From JAGVVZ01 sp964372465 (GTDB taxonomy: Archaea; Aenigmatarchaeota; Aenigmatarchaeia; CG10238-14), in the NCBI GenBank assembly GCA_964372465.1, contig CAYJRA010000001.1:92950-156949 (forward strand): a stretch of DNA of 64,000 nt. Direction: 5' to 3'. The position numbers were made by a program, and so were the translations under genes. Under the pieces are notes generated by a model. The model did no database searches. It was not told the origin of the DNA and was given only the letters and a program-made list of their open reading frames with translations. Positions 26,454-35,800 of this stretch are shown here, in pieces. Each line of letters starts with the position of its first letter. The stretch's first letter is position 1.

Positions 26454-27261
26454 AAACTATCACTTCCTTTTGATTTCTTTCTATAGTTGGCTTTAAGCAA
26501 CCACCAGCTTCATCGCTGTTTTTACATAAATCTTTCGGGCAAGGTTTTGTTTTCACTTCAATCGGGCATTTCATCTCTTTGCACAATTCGACAGAATTTT
26601 CGCTTTTGACGCAGAGATCATACTGGTCATCAGATATTTTTATTATATTAATATTGTCTTTTGAATTTTGCAGCCCATAAACAATTACGCCTTTAGAACC
26701 CATGTTTACAAAATTTGGCAATGCGCAAAGAGCTGAAATCTGATATGCCAATTCTGATATGGGTGTTTTGGCCAGTATCATCCTGATCAATCCCGGATTT
26801 TTATTATCGCCATTCTTTATGACTACAGGAATAGATTTAGACGCTAAAACATTTTCGTTTTCTTGGCATTTTTTCTCTCTGTTTACAAAATTTTCAATCT
26901 CTTTTTTTGGAAATCCTAAATTCCACACCTCCTTTGTTTGTAAATCTTCTATTTCCAAGGAGTAATCATAGTCTAAATAAGAAAATCCTTTAAGCTCCCT
27001 TTTTGGATAAATATTTTGTTCTATCATGATTTTGTCTTTGTTCAATATTATTTTGAGATTCTCTCCCTGATGATTTTTTTCAACTATACTAGAGGAAGTG
27101 GTTATTGCGTGCATTAAGTCTATAGCTTTGCTGTATTCTATATATTGTTCTTTAGCGATGTTTATATCAACATATCTTCCAGTAAAAAAGAAAACCAAAA
27201 ATAATGTTATTGATACGATAAGTGATAATACAATGAATTCTGATACTGATAATTCAACCAT
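26425..27261 (-). CDS. Membrane-anchored pilin-like operon protein (278 aa)
   Basis: The N-terminus MVELSVSEFIVLSLIVSITLF forms one membrane helix. The ectodomain begins with a helical stalk and is followed by beta strands. The C-terminal part holds eight or more cysteines (CVKSENSVELCKEMKCPIEV, CPKDLCKNSDEAGGC). It follows the 148-residue gene with no gap. No known family is recognised. A structural subunit of the pilus-like assembly is inferred. Confidence 0.68.
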   Translation of the reverse strand: MVELSVSEFIVLSLIVSITLFLVFFFTGRYVDINIAKEQYIEYSKAIDLMHAITTSSSIVEKNHQGENLKIILNKDKIMIEQNIYPKRELKGFSYLDYDYSLEIEDLQTKEVWNLGFPKKEIENFVNREKKCQENENVLASKSIPVVIKNGDNKNPGLIRMILAKTPISELAYQISALCALPNFVNMGSKGVIVYGLQNSKDNINIIKISDDQYDLCVKSENSVELCKEMKCPIEVKTKPCPKDLCKNSDEAGGCLKPTIERNQKEVIVYVPEVIQKP

Positions 27262-27708
27262 TCAACCAGCTCTGTCTGCCTTCATTTCCGTTCCTTTATA
27301 TTTTGTTATGGTTAGAAAATTGAATCCATAAAAATTATTTTGTTTGAATGTAAAATCCACCCCGCTGGATGATGGCCGATCTTTTACCGCCGATTCTATT
27401 TTTTTTATCTCATCCTCGTTGACACCAATAATACTTTTTTTCCCAGTGTCGATAAAAATAATTTTATTTCTTGAGCTTATTTTGTAGCTGTTTTCTGAGT
27501 TTGGTATTTCATAAATTATATTTACAGCCCCCGGAATTCCTTGCGATATTGTTATTGTTTCAGCGATTGAATCCGACACAGCTTGCTTGCTGTCTCTGAC
27601 GGTGAAAAAGACAAATGCAGGCAGTATTTTTATTAAGTAAAACCCGATTGTAAATCCTATTATAAGAAAAGCCAAAACTGAAAAGACGTCAATCACAACA
27701 TCTCCCAT
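27262..27708 (-). CDS. Membrane-anchored operon protein (148 aa)
   Basis: An N-terminal hydrophobic segment (VFSVLAFLIIGFTIGFYLI) anchors a small alpha/beta ectodomain without cysteines. It overlaps the upstream gene's stop by one base and abuts the downstream gene. Unlike its neighbours it lacks a disulfide-rich region. Its function is unknown, and membership of the pilus-like operon is clear. Confidence 0.66.
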   Translation of the reverse strand: MGDVVIDVFSVLAFLIIGFTIGFYLIKILPAFVFFTVRDSKQAVSDSIAETITISQGIPGAVNIIYEIPNSENSYKISSRNKIIFIDTGKKSIIGVNEDEIKKIESAVKDRPSSSGVDFTFKQNNFYGFNFLTITKYKGTEMKADRAG

Positions 27709-28748
27709 TAGTTAACAACCTCTTCATCTGCTTCACACACAAATACACCCACATTTGGTGTCACTCCACGTTGAACTGGTTTACCATCATCTTTGGCAAA
27801 AAATTTGAAAGATTTCCCAGCGGCAAGGTTACAATCTAAACTTTCACTATTTCTAACAGGAACTTTTCCTACATCTGTGCAGCAATAATTTCTTTCGGTA
27901 TCTGTATCTAGAATTCTACAAGAAAGTTGATTATTCACATTTAATGTCGGATTTGCTATAGACGGTGAGATATAAAGATTCCTTGACATACTCGGAACTT
28001 TTTTACCGCACTGCTCTGCCACTATACCCTTAATACCCAATGCAAAACTATCTATTTGTTCTGCAGAGCCGATTACTCTCATTATGACATTAGTGGTTGG
28101 CGTGTTTTCGATGTAATTTTTCGCTCCTTTTTTATAACAAGGGATGCCTTTAATTTCTAATTCTTTACAACTATCTGGAGTGGGGAAGTTAGAGTCTTCT
28201 AATAATTCAAAAACACAGCTATCATAGACACAATTTATAATTCTTGAAATGTTTTTTAACATAAACGTTTTTTCAGAATCCAGAACTATTTGACCGCTTC
28301 TTACTTCAATTCTGAACGGTCTCTTTTCATTCAAACTTTCCTGTGTTTTTTTAGACACAAGTGGTTGATTCTCTCTTCTGAAGCCATAATACTGAATGGA
28401 ATATAGGCATTTGTTTTTGGATATTCCGCTACAGCACCTTACATCTCTCGATTTTTCGTCTTGCTCATCTTTGAATTTATATTTTATCTCCTGGTTTAAT
28501 TCATCATATACAATATGATCCACACATTTGAATCGGTTTAACAGATCCATCTCCTTTTTTTGTGGTTGGTCACCAGGTTGTAAGATACAAGCGTTGCTCT
28601 CTAATTTCTGCATAAAATCATAAAAATCATTTTGGCAAAACTGTTTGGATAATTGATTCGTAAAACCAGTTGTTCCTAAAATAACTGCTGCAATAAGGAT
28701 TGCGAGTATGAGTATTTTACTTAAAGTGTTTAATTGCCCTTTTCTCAT
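27708..28748 (-). CDS. Exported Cys-rich pilin-like protein (346 aa)
   Basis: The short basic leader MRKGQLNTLSKILILAILIA leads into a membrane helix, the arrangement of archaeal pilin-like signals. The ectodomain has about 16 cysteines spread in pairs (RCCSGISKNKCLYS, DSCKELEIKGIPCYK). It ends in a beta domain, GVTPNVGVFVCEAD. The gene lies 31 bases after the 106-residue gene. No family is recognised. A surface subunit is inferred. Confidence 0.7.
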   Translation of the reverse strand: MRKGQLNTLSKILILAILIAAVILGTTGFTNQLSKQFCQNDFYDFMQKLESNACILQPGDQPQKKEMDLLNRFKCVDHIVYDELNQEIKYKFKDEQDEKSRDVRCCSGISKNKCLYSIQYYGFRRENQPLVSKKTQESLNEKRPFRIEVRSGQIVLDSEKTFMLKNISRIINCVYDSCVFELLEDSNFPTPDSCKELEIKGIPCYKKGAKNYIENTPTTNVIMRVIGSAEQIDSFALGIKGIVAEQCGKKVPSMSRNLYISPSIANPTLNVNNQLSCRILDTDTERNYCCTDVGKVPVRNSESLDCNLAAGKSFKFFAKDDGKPVQRGVTPNVGVFVCEADEEVVN

Positions 28749-28779
28749 TAATTAAACTTGTATTTTTCTTTATTTAATT

Positions 28780-29100
28780 TTACTTAAATGCATTACAGCA
28801 ATTCACTTCTGTATCTCCTGCACCTGCGGTTTTTGGGCAACTTCCACTTTGATAAGTAGTCTTAGAACAATCCCCCCTGCAAAATGTTTTATAACTACCA
28901 AAAGTTTGCCCTGCGCAATCTGTATTATCGAAACTCCCAGTACCTTGACAAAAAGCTATTAATTGCCCCCTGCATTTTCCGAACTTTGCCGCATCACTAA
29001 AAGGGCCGGTTCCTAGAAATAGGATTCCAAATACTACGGCCAAAATTATTAAGCCAACTATAAGCAAAACAATGGTTCTTGTTTCTAATCCTTTACTCAC
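28780..29100 (-). CDS. Small pilin-like protein with disulfide-rich C-terminus (106 aa)
   Basis: The N-terminal helix TRTIVLLIVGLIILAVVFGI follows a short polar leader. A 65-residue ectodomain has nine cysteines (KCRGQLIAFCQGTGSFDNTDC, NCCNAF). The size and layout resemble a minor pilin. The gene lies inside the minus-strand operon with gaps of 31 and 45 bases to its neighbours. Confidence 0.7.
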   Translation of the reverse strand: MSKGLETRTIVLLIVGLIILAVVFGILFLGTGPFSDAAKFGKCRGQLIAFCQGTGSFDNTDCAGQTFGSYKTFCRGDCSKTTYQSGSCPKTAGAGDTEVNCCNAFK

Positions 29101-29145
29101 TTGACCACTAATAGTATTTCTTCTTGCTTTATATTTATAATTTTC

Positions 29146-29328
29146 TTATTTTGGTTTAAAAGAGTCGGCGAAAGTTTCTAAAAATCCCAAAAATTCCTTT
29201 TTAGAACTTTCTATGAATGATTCCCCGCTTTCCTTTGTCTGATAAATGAAAAAGAAGAAAATCGCCAAAAGGACCAATCCAACTATCAAAAATATCATGA
29301 TTTTTTGTTCCATGCCCCTTTTGTTCAT
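29146..29328 (-). CDS. 60-residue single-helix membrane protein
   Basis: The sequence starts MNKRGMEQKIMIFLIVGLVL, with one membrane helix and a short charged tail that ends FADSFKPK. The basic KRG leader before the helix resembles the pilin-like signals of neighbouring genes. It may be a very small pilin. No cysteines are present. Confidence 0.6.
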   Translation of the reverse strand: MNKRGMEQKIMIFLIVGLVLLAIFFFFIYQTKESGESFIESSKKEFLGFLETFADSFKPK

Positions 29329-29354
29329 TTGCTTACCGCTTAATTATAAAATAT

Positions 29355-30347
29355 TTATGAGACTTCAAATAAGTATGGTTGACAAACAGCATTTGGATAT
29401 GGAGCTCCTGTAAGAAATGATTGTGTTGGAAAATCTCTAGGAACTAATTTGAATTCTCCATTACAAATTTGTATGGGTTTATCTTGGCAAATTTCTGTAT
29501 CTTGAGTTACACCATTGCAAAACACAGTAACTTTTACTCTAATAGCCCAATTTCCGCATTTATCTGGATCGGCTGGTAGAAAATTTTTAGGATCTCTTTT
29601 TATTAACAGCCCGACATGATCATTTAAAGGAAAATAATTCTCAGCTTCAAGTCTTATTTTATTTTTATCTATTACTTTATTAACAGGTGAATTAGAAACA
29701 TAACCAAACTTTCTATCGACACAACCTTGACCACCAACATACCCCCATTTAATCCCATAATTTATGTACAAAGGACCTTCGCTTACAGTTAATCTGTTAA
29801 AGCACAACGTTCCTTCTCTTTCACCATAAGTATTAATTAAATTTTTATCAATCAAAACAAGTGGACGAGTGCTTGGGTTGTCATAGAGTGTTTTTACTCT
29901 ATTAAAAAAATCAAGTTCATACCAACCATCGTTTGCTCCTTTTTTATAAAGGCTCATGTCATTGTCGTTTATGCATTTAAATTCTACTAAATTTTTATTA
30001 TCTAGCTCAGATGGTTTATCTAGTTTTATTTCAATTGGTCTGCCAAAATCACATATTATAGAATCTTTATCCCAAGGTTTAAGATTAAGATCGCACCATT
30101 CTTTACAACTAAAGTCACCAGATTTAATAGCATCTATCTTAGAACTTTTACAACCTTCAGTACAACTAATATATGCACAATTAATAGAGGCAGTTAATTT
30201 ATCTTTATTGAATTGACATTCAAAAAAATTAAATATAGGGTTGCCTTTTTCATCTTTGCATAGATTTGTTGTCATATTTACGAACAAAAGCGATATGCCA
30301 ATAAGTAACAAAGCACCTATTGCATACACTATCCAATTCTTCTCCAT
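29355..30347 (-). CDS. Exported Cys-rich operon protein (330 aa)
   Basis: One N-terminal membrane helix (IVYAIGALLLIGISLLFVNM) is followed by a cysteine-rich part (residues 30-100: CAYISCTEGCKSSKID and CKEWCDLNLKPWDKDSIIC) and a beta-rich C-terminal domain with several more cysteine pairs. No family is recognised. It lies between two very small pilin-like genes, which supports a role as a larger structural or tip subunit. Confidence 0.7.
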   Translation of the reverse strand: MEKNWIVYAIGALLLIGISLLFVNMTTNLCKDEKGNPIFNFFECQFNKDKLTASINCAYISCTEGCKSSKIDAIKSGDFSCKEWCDLNLKPWDKDSIICDFGRPIEIKLDKPSELDNKNLVEFKCINDNDMSLYKKGANDGWYELDFFNRVKTLYDNPSTRPLVLIDKNLINTYGEREGTLCFNRLTVSEGPLYINYGIKWGYVGGQGCVDRKFGYVSNSPVNKVIDKNKIRLEAENYFPLNDHVGLLIKRDPKNFLPADPDKCGNWAIRVKVTVFCNGVTQDTEICQDKPIQICNGEFKLVPRDFPTQSFLTGAPYPNAVCQPYLFEVS

Positions 30348-30356
30348 AAAGTCACT

Positions 30357-30488
30357 TCATTTTCCCATAAAATTTTTTACTATATTAATAATGTTCTTGA
30401 ACATTTCGGGTGCTAAAAACAATATTACAATCAAAATAGCTAAAACAATCAACGCAATTAATAATTTGACTATGGTTTCTGTTTCCAT
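30357..30488 (-). CDS. 43-residue single-helix membrane protein
   Basis: This short gene lies in the space between the 67-residue pilin gene and the 330-residue gene. It encodes METETIVKLLIALIVLAILI, continuing through a long hydrophobic helix to a basic amphipathic tail ending FMGK. It has the length and shape of the smallest pilin-like or assembly peptides. The evidence is position, ATG start and helix only. Confidence 0.55.
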   Translation of the reverse strand: METETIVKLLIALIVLAILIVILFLAPEMFKNIINIVKNFMGK

Positions 30489-30501
30489 GGTTAGCTACCG
30501 T

Positions 30502-30705
30502 TCATGAATCGCAATTTATTACAAAACCCAACGGACCTGTCGCGGTTTTTAATCCTTGGCAAAACACGTTCGTCATTTTTTTTACGAAACCGGTGCTTCC
30601 TTTAGTCGTATTCAAAACAAACATTGTCAGCAATGTCAGAGCCAATACTGTTACGATCAGTATGACAACAACTTCTAATGTGAGACCGCTCGTACCTTTT
30701 TTCAT
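30502..30705 (-). CDS. Small type IV pilin-like protein (67 aa)
   Basis: The leader MKKGTSGLTLEVVVILIVTV is a good class III (type IV pilin) signal: a lysine-rich start, a glycine, then a hydrophobic helix with glutamate at the fifth position after SG. The short ectodomain ends in CQGLKTATGPLGFVINCDS with two cysteines. It could be the major structural pilin of the system. Its ATG overlaps the upstream stop by 3 bases in an ATGA arrangement. Confidence 0.75.
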   Translation of the reverse strand: MKKGTSGLTLEVVVILIVTVLALTLLTMFVLNTTKGSTGFVKKMTNVFCQGLKTATGPLGFVINCDS

Positions 30706-30848
30706 TCAGTCACCTTTATCAATTTCTCGAAAAAACTGCTAATTTTGTCCAATTCCCCCCTTGAATATAATACCAGCAAACCGACAAATAATGTAAATAC
30801 GATTAACAACGCAATAAAGCCTATGGTCTCTCTGTTTACCCCTTTCAT
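30702..30848 (-). CDS. 48-residue single-helix pilin-like membrane protein
   Basis: The ATG overlaps the stop of the second TadC gene by 4 bases, and the stop overlaps the start of the 67-residue pilin in the same way. It encodes MKGVNRETIGFIALLIVFTL, with one membrane helix and a charged tail (YSRGELDKISSFFEKLIKV). Overlaps at both ends make translation very likely. Confidence 0.65.
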   Translation of the reverse strand: MKGVNRETIGFIALLIVFTLFVGLLVLYSRGELDKISSFFEKLIKVTE

Positions 30849-32878
30849 AGTCCCACGTTTGACGGAATCAATGCCCCGAAAACAAAGAAAATAAACAGCA
30901 AAGTTCCTGTGAATATAAGGGCGCCCATAAATAAATTGGTTCCAATGGAATATTGTATCTCCAAATTATCATCACCCCTTTGGATTCTGACGGAAAATAT
31001 GCTTAATGAGACCAGAACTTCTATCATATACACCCCGACTACAATTGTAAACAGTTCCAGCGGCATAACATTTTTCAGCGACAAGAAATCCAAACCACTT
31101 ACTTCCTGAGTCAAAGTAATTGATTCGAATAATTTGGCAACAAAAATCAAGATTCTTATCATTAGAGTTCCCAATCCTACTACCACACCAGCGGCAAGAG
31201 GAACCAAAATTGTTGACATCATATTCATCGAGGAAATTATATCTTCTAAAATATCTTTTAGATGCTGATCTACAGTTTGAATGCTCTTCAAGTATTTCGA
31301 AACAGCAATCAATGTGGAAGCTGCAACAGACATACCTTTCGATGTTGATTCAACTGTTATCCTCAGAGTATTTTTGATCAAGGCGGATGGATATTCGTTT
31401 ATCAGACCTACTTCTCTGTTGAATATAGCCTCTTTCAATGTTAAGCCCATTTGTGTTATTCTATATAAGAGCTTCTCAAAGAACCCGTGTATCTTCTCAT
31501 TTTTTACCTTTTCACTCACCTTTTCTAGACAATTTTCTAGAGGTTGCCCGGATTTTAGAACGGTTCCCAAAAGAAACATAGCATCCCCGAAATCCTTTTC
31601 AACACCCTCAATCTCTTCTTTAATCTTTCTGTTTTTGCTGCTTGAAAGATAAGTGTAGAACACTATGCTTATGACCAACCCCCAGAAGATGCTTAGTGAT
31701 GCGAATAATTTGTCAGATAGAGTCGTGCTTTCATTCATGTTGAGTAAAGTAACCAAACCAAAACTCGAGATTATTAGGAAAAGCATCAACGATATTGGAA
31801 ATAATGGGATCTCTATTTTACTATTTCCAAAAATAATGGCAGTATTTCCAGCGGATGATGCTTGGGGATGTTTTGATACATCTGGAACATAAAAACCATA
31901 CGGCCTCTTTTCTAGTTCATTTTTCATAAGCCACAAAACCAGTATAGGCAATATGACATCATAAATGACTATGAGTCCATACGTCTTGAATGAGCCGCCA
32001 AGCATGATTGCAATCACAGGAAACAGAATCAAGGTTATCACAGGTAGTAGAATGCCTAATGCATGAATGGCAGTGATTGGTGTTTTCAATTCCCTTGAAA
32101 ACTCTTTCATCCTTTCCAGATTGGATTGCAGAATAAGCTCGACAGCATTATCGATAGTCTTATCTCTGTTTACAGGTTCTAACAATGAAGTAGTTAGCAT
32201 ATCCAAAGATCTTGTAAACTCCTCATTCTGAACTTTCCATTTATCTCCAAAGTATTGCAGCCCTTCTTCCACAGTAGAATATCTTCTAACATGCACATCC
32301 CACAGAATTTTCCTTAAATCCTTTCCTATAGGTCCGGGTAAATTCATTGCTGCGAAAGTTACTGCATTTTCCAGATTTGGCGTGTTCTTCAAACCTATTG
32401 CAATATACAGCACAGATAAGACAAGCTCGGACGACGCATCAATTCTGACTTTTTTTGCATAGAAGTCAGGATATGATAAAAGATAGTAGGAAATACCAAA
32501 TCCTATAATCAATTCTCCTATAATATATGGCAACATTTTTTGAATTGAGACATTAGGATAGAGCAAGTAAAAAAAACCAGCCACTAAAGATAGCATAACT
32601 AATGTTGATAGTACGCCTAAGACAAATATCGAATGAACTGATGACGGTTCAACATTGAGGTTGGAAAATCTCAGTTTTTCATATAATCTTTTTTTCTTAT
32701 CTTCATCAATCTTGACTCTTATTAAACTACCACAAAAGGCACATAGTTTTTCATACCAATTTCTCTTCTCAGTCTCAGTCCTTATGTATTCTAAAAAATC
32801 TTCTGACAACTTTCTTCCTCTGTTATCATCAAAGCTATTATGCAAATCGTCTAATTCTTTTTCCTTCATTTTTTTCAC
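30845..32878 (-). CDS. tadC: TadC/FlaJ-type pilus assembly membrane protein, second copy
   Basis: A 677-residue platform protein with the same double T2SSF organisation as 18886-20940. The first half contains LKNTPNLENAVTFAAMNLPGPIGK and the second has LKSGQPLENCLEKVSEKV. The segment PDVSKHPQASS corresponds to PDISKHPGLPP of the other copy. Membrane helices cluster at about 70-125, 250-310, 345-395 and 550-670. Its start lies inside the end of the TadA-type ATPase gene (41-base overlap), so platform and motor are coupled. An ATG three codons later is an alternative start. Confidence 0.92.
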   Translation of the reverse strand: MKKMKEKELDDLHNSFDDNRGRKLSEDFLEYIRTETEKRNWYEKLCAFCGSLIRVKIDEDKKKRLYEKLRFSNLNVEPSSVHSIFVLGVLSTLVMLSLVAGFFYLLYPNVSIQKMLPYIIGELIIGFGISYYLLSYPDFYAKKVRIDASSELVLSVLYIAIGLKNTPNLENAVTFAAMNLPGPIGKDLRKILWDVHVRRYSTVEEGLQYFGDKWKVQNEEFTRSLDMLTTSLLEPVNRDKTIDNAVELILQSNLERMKEFSRELKTPITAIHALGILLPVITLILFPVIAIMLGGSFKTYGLIVIYDVILPILVLWLMKNELEKRPYGFYVPDVSKHPQASSAGNTAIIFGNSKIEIPLFPISLMLFLIISSFGLVTLLNMNESTTLSDKLFASLSIFWGLVISIVFYTYLSSSKNRKIKEEIEGVEKDFGDAMFLLGTVLKSGQPLENCLEKVSEKVKNEKIHGFFEKLLYRITQMGLTLKEAIFNREVGLINEYPSALIKNTLRITVESTSKGMSVAASTLIAVSKYLKSIQTVDQHLKDILEDIISSMNMMSTILVPLAAGVVVGLGTLMIRILIFVAKLFESITLTQEVSGLDFLSLKNVMPLELFTIVVGVYMIEVLVSLSIFSVRIQRGDDNLEIQYSIGTNLFMGALIFTGTLLFIFFVFGALIPSNVGL

Positions 32879-35800
32879 TTATGTGATTTTTAAACCATTC
32901 ATCCCATCTTCTGAAAATTTCTTCAGAATCCAAAACACCATAATCCTTTCTGACTTCATCGGCAACCATATGGAATATTTCGTTGCCTAGAGAAACTGTA
33001 TCCGCTTCCAGAATTTCTTTATTGTTCATTTTGTTCGCATAATCTACCATTGTTTGTTTTATCTTAGCTCTCAGTTCAATATTATCCCAAACAGCTTCCC
33101 AGTTTCCATGCCAATCCTTGACTCTTTTTGAAATTTCATTTATCACAAACGACTCTCCGTTCAACAACGTGTCTGTTGGTTTTAATTGATCGTCCTTAGC
33201 AGAATATTCCATCAGCGTCACAAACCCCTTCTCACCTATCGGATCATCCTTCCAGTGTTTTCTAACTTCAGCCACTTCCAGTATCCTTCTGTATCTATGC
33301 AACCCGTCACCTGATTTTATCATGCCGGAGATGACAATTATATCAATGGCTTTGAAGCTCGTGGATGTAACACCGAGATCATTTACAACTCTATCAAAAA
33401 CTCCATAAGCAGACTCACCGTGAATAGTACCTGCAACGACATTTGCTAGTGCGCCGATACGCATAGCCTCAAATAATGCTCTAGCCTCGACGCTTCTAAC
33501 CTCACCAACGATTAAGCACGAATCACCCAGTCTCAATGCAGTTCTCAATGCGTCATCCGCAGGCAGCTCTGATTCTATTCTTGTAATAACAGAACGCGAC
33601 TTCATTCTCTCAACGTTGTATCCGATATTTCTCAACTGGACAATTGGCAGCTCCAGCGTGTTATGTGCTAAAATATTTTCACACACAAAATTTTCATTTT
33701 CTGGCACTGAGAAATCATAAACGTACTCTTCTTCAGTATCAACCTTTTCCACCGATCTAACTTCATCCCAAAATATATCAGAATTAGCAAGCATCCATAA
33801 TTCACTTATTTTCTCACCGCCCCCATCCGTATCCATATTTATCATCAATTCATTTAATTTTTCTCTTCCTATGTTGTTTTGTCTTATCAAATAGTCATTT
33901 TTATTTATCGGAATAATTTCGGAAACAAATTTTTTGTATTCTGAAGACAGTGGTATAATATCTGTGGTGTCATGGGTTGATATTTTTTGGCACAGAGATG
34001 ATAATTTATCCATTCTGCCTTTTTGTAGAAAACCTATTTCCGAATAGAAAATTTTCAGAAATTTCAAGTTACTTATTCTGCATGAGTGTGTTTTATCTCC
34101 GCTATTTTCATTGTTAATTCTTGCAATAATTTGGTGTTGCAATAATAATGTTTGGATATCCTTTACCATTTTTTCTGAAACCAGACTTACTGCAACTTCA
34201 TGCTGCGTTATATACCCATCTCCACTGAATATACCTTTCAATACAGACGATATCTGGTTTTTAGATAGTTCAAATACCCATGGTGGTATCCTCTTTGTAT
34301 AGGCATTTCCGTTTAACTCAAGAGTATTTTTTAAAACAAACTTTAGAGAATCGGAATTTATCATCAATGAAAAACCATCTGTATGATATTTCAGATTCAA
34401 ATTGAATCTTTCAGCTATTTTTTTCACTATTTCTCTAGAGTCAGGATCGACTACTGATATAATTATTGATCTTTTGTCATAGCATCCATTGGCTAGCCAC
34501 AAACCAACGAAAGCCAGGAAATCTTGATCTAAATTTATCTTGACAGGTATTTTTTTGCTGTGCATACTATTTTGGAAAAACAAACCATCTTCATTTATTG
34601 AATGTTCATCTTGTTTAATTTTTTTGTAAATTTTTACTGGCAGATAACCCTCCCTTTTCCAATATCTTCCTATGCTTTTAGAATAACCCATTTCTTTGGA
34701 AACAATTTTCACATAACCAAAATTTTTGATTATAAAATCTTGTATATTATCTCCTATTATAAAACCTTTGTTTAAATCTTGTATGTTGTCCAGAATATTA
34801 ACGGAATCAATTTTCTTGTTATTTATGGGCAAAACGCGAGGGGTGACTAAATATGTACCCGGTTTTATTTCCAATCCTTTGATTGTTTCAATTTTTCCAT
34901 CATTGCCTAATGTGAATAATGAATGATCTTGGGTTACTTTTAGTTTTCTTCCAGTTCTAGTTTCTATTTTGTAAATATCTTTGTTTACTTTGTGTCTAAT
35001 AAAACTGGTGGCTTTAGACAATTTTATTTTGCCATTTTTATCCATTGAAAACACTTTTATATTCTCTGGGTTTTTATCCAGAATTTCTCTACCGTTGATA
35101 TTCAAGCATCCATATTTCGTTATTGATTGATCTATTAATTTACCGACAGTAGTTCTGTTAATCTGGCCTCCCCTTTCAACAATTATTTCTGAATCTCCAG
35201 TTACACTATCCTCCACGCTAATTACTCTAAACTTCTTCATGATTTCAATCAAAGTTGCCCCCAATAACGATGACTTACCGCTTGACCTACCACCAGCAAA
35301 TAATATAGATCTAGATCCATCCACCATGAAGCTCATCAATCCGGCAAACAACGAATTCATATATTTTGTATCAATGAACAATGGATAAGTCCACGGTTTA
35401 TCCCTATGTCTTCTCAGTGCATATGCAATTCCATCAGGACTGAGCGTCTTTGTGATAGCGGCAACTCTCGCCCTCCCGCCTGGCACAAACAGTTCTGTAT
35501 CTAAAACAGGATTTGCTTCATCTAAAGGCCTTCCTGATAATAAACGGAATCTCGTAGCCCAGCTCTCAGCATCTTCTTTTGTCGGTATGAGGTTAGTTTC
35601 ACATTCCTCGTAATCATCATGCTGGACGTAGATGGGTGTTATTCCAATAGGAGAGTTGATATATACGTCCTGAAGCTTGCCATCCGTTAGCAATATCTCC
35701 AATATTCCAAAACCAGCCGTGTATCTGACTAAAATGTTGACCATTTCTTCAAGTTCTTTCTGAGAATAATTTACACCAGCAGCCATTTGATTTATCATGT

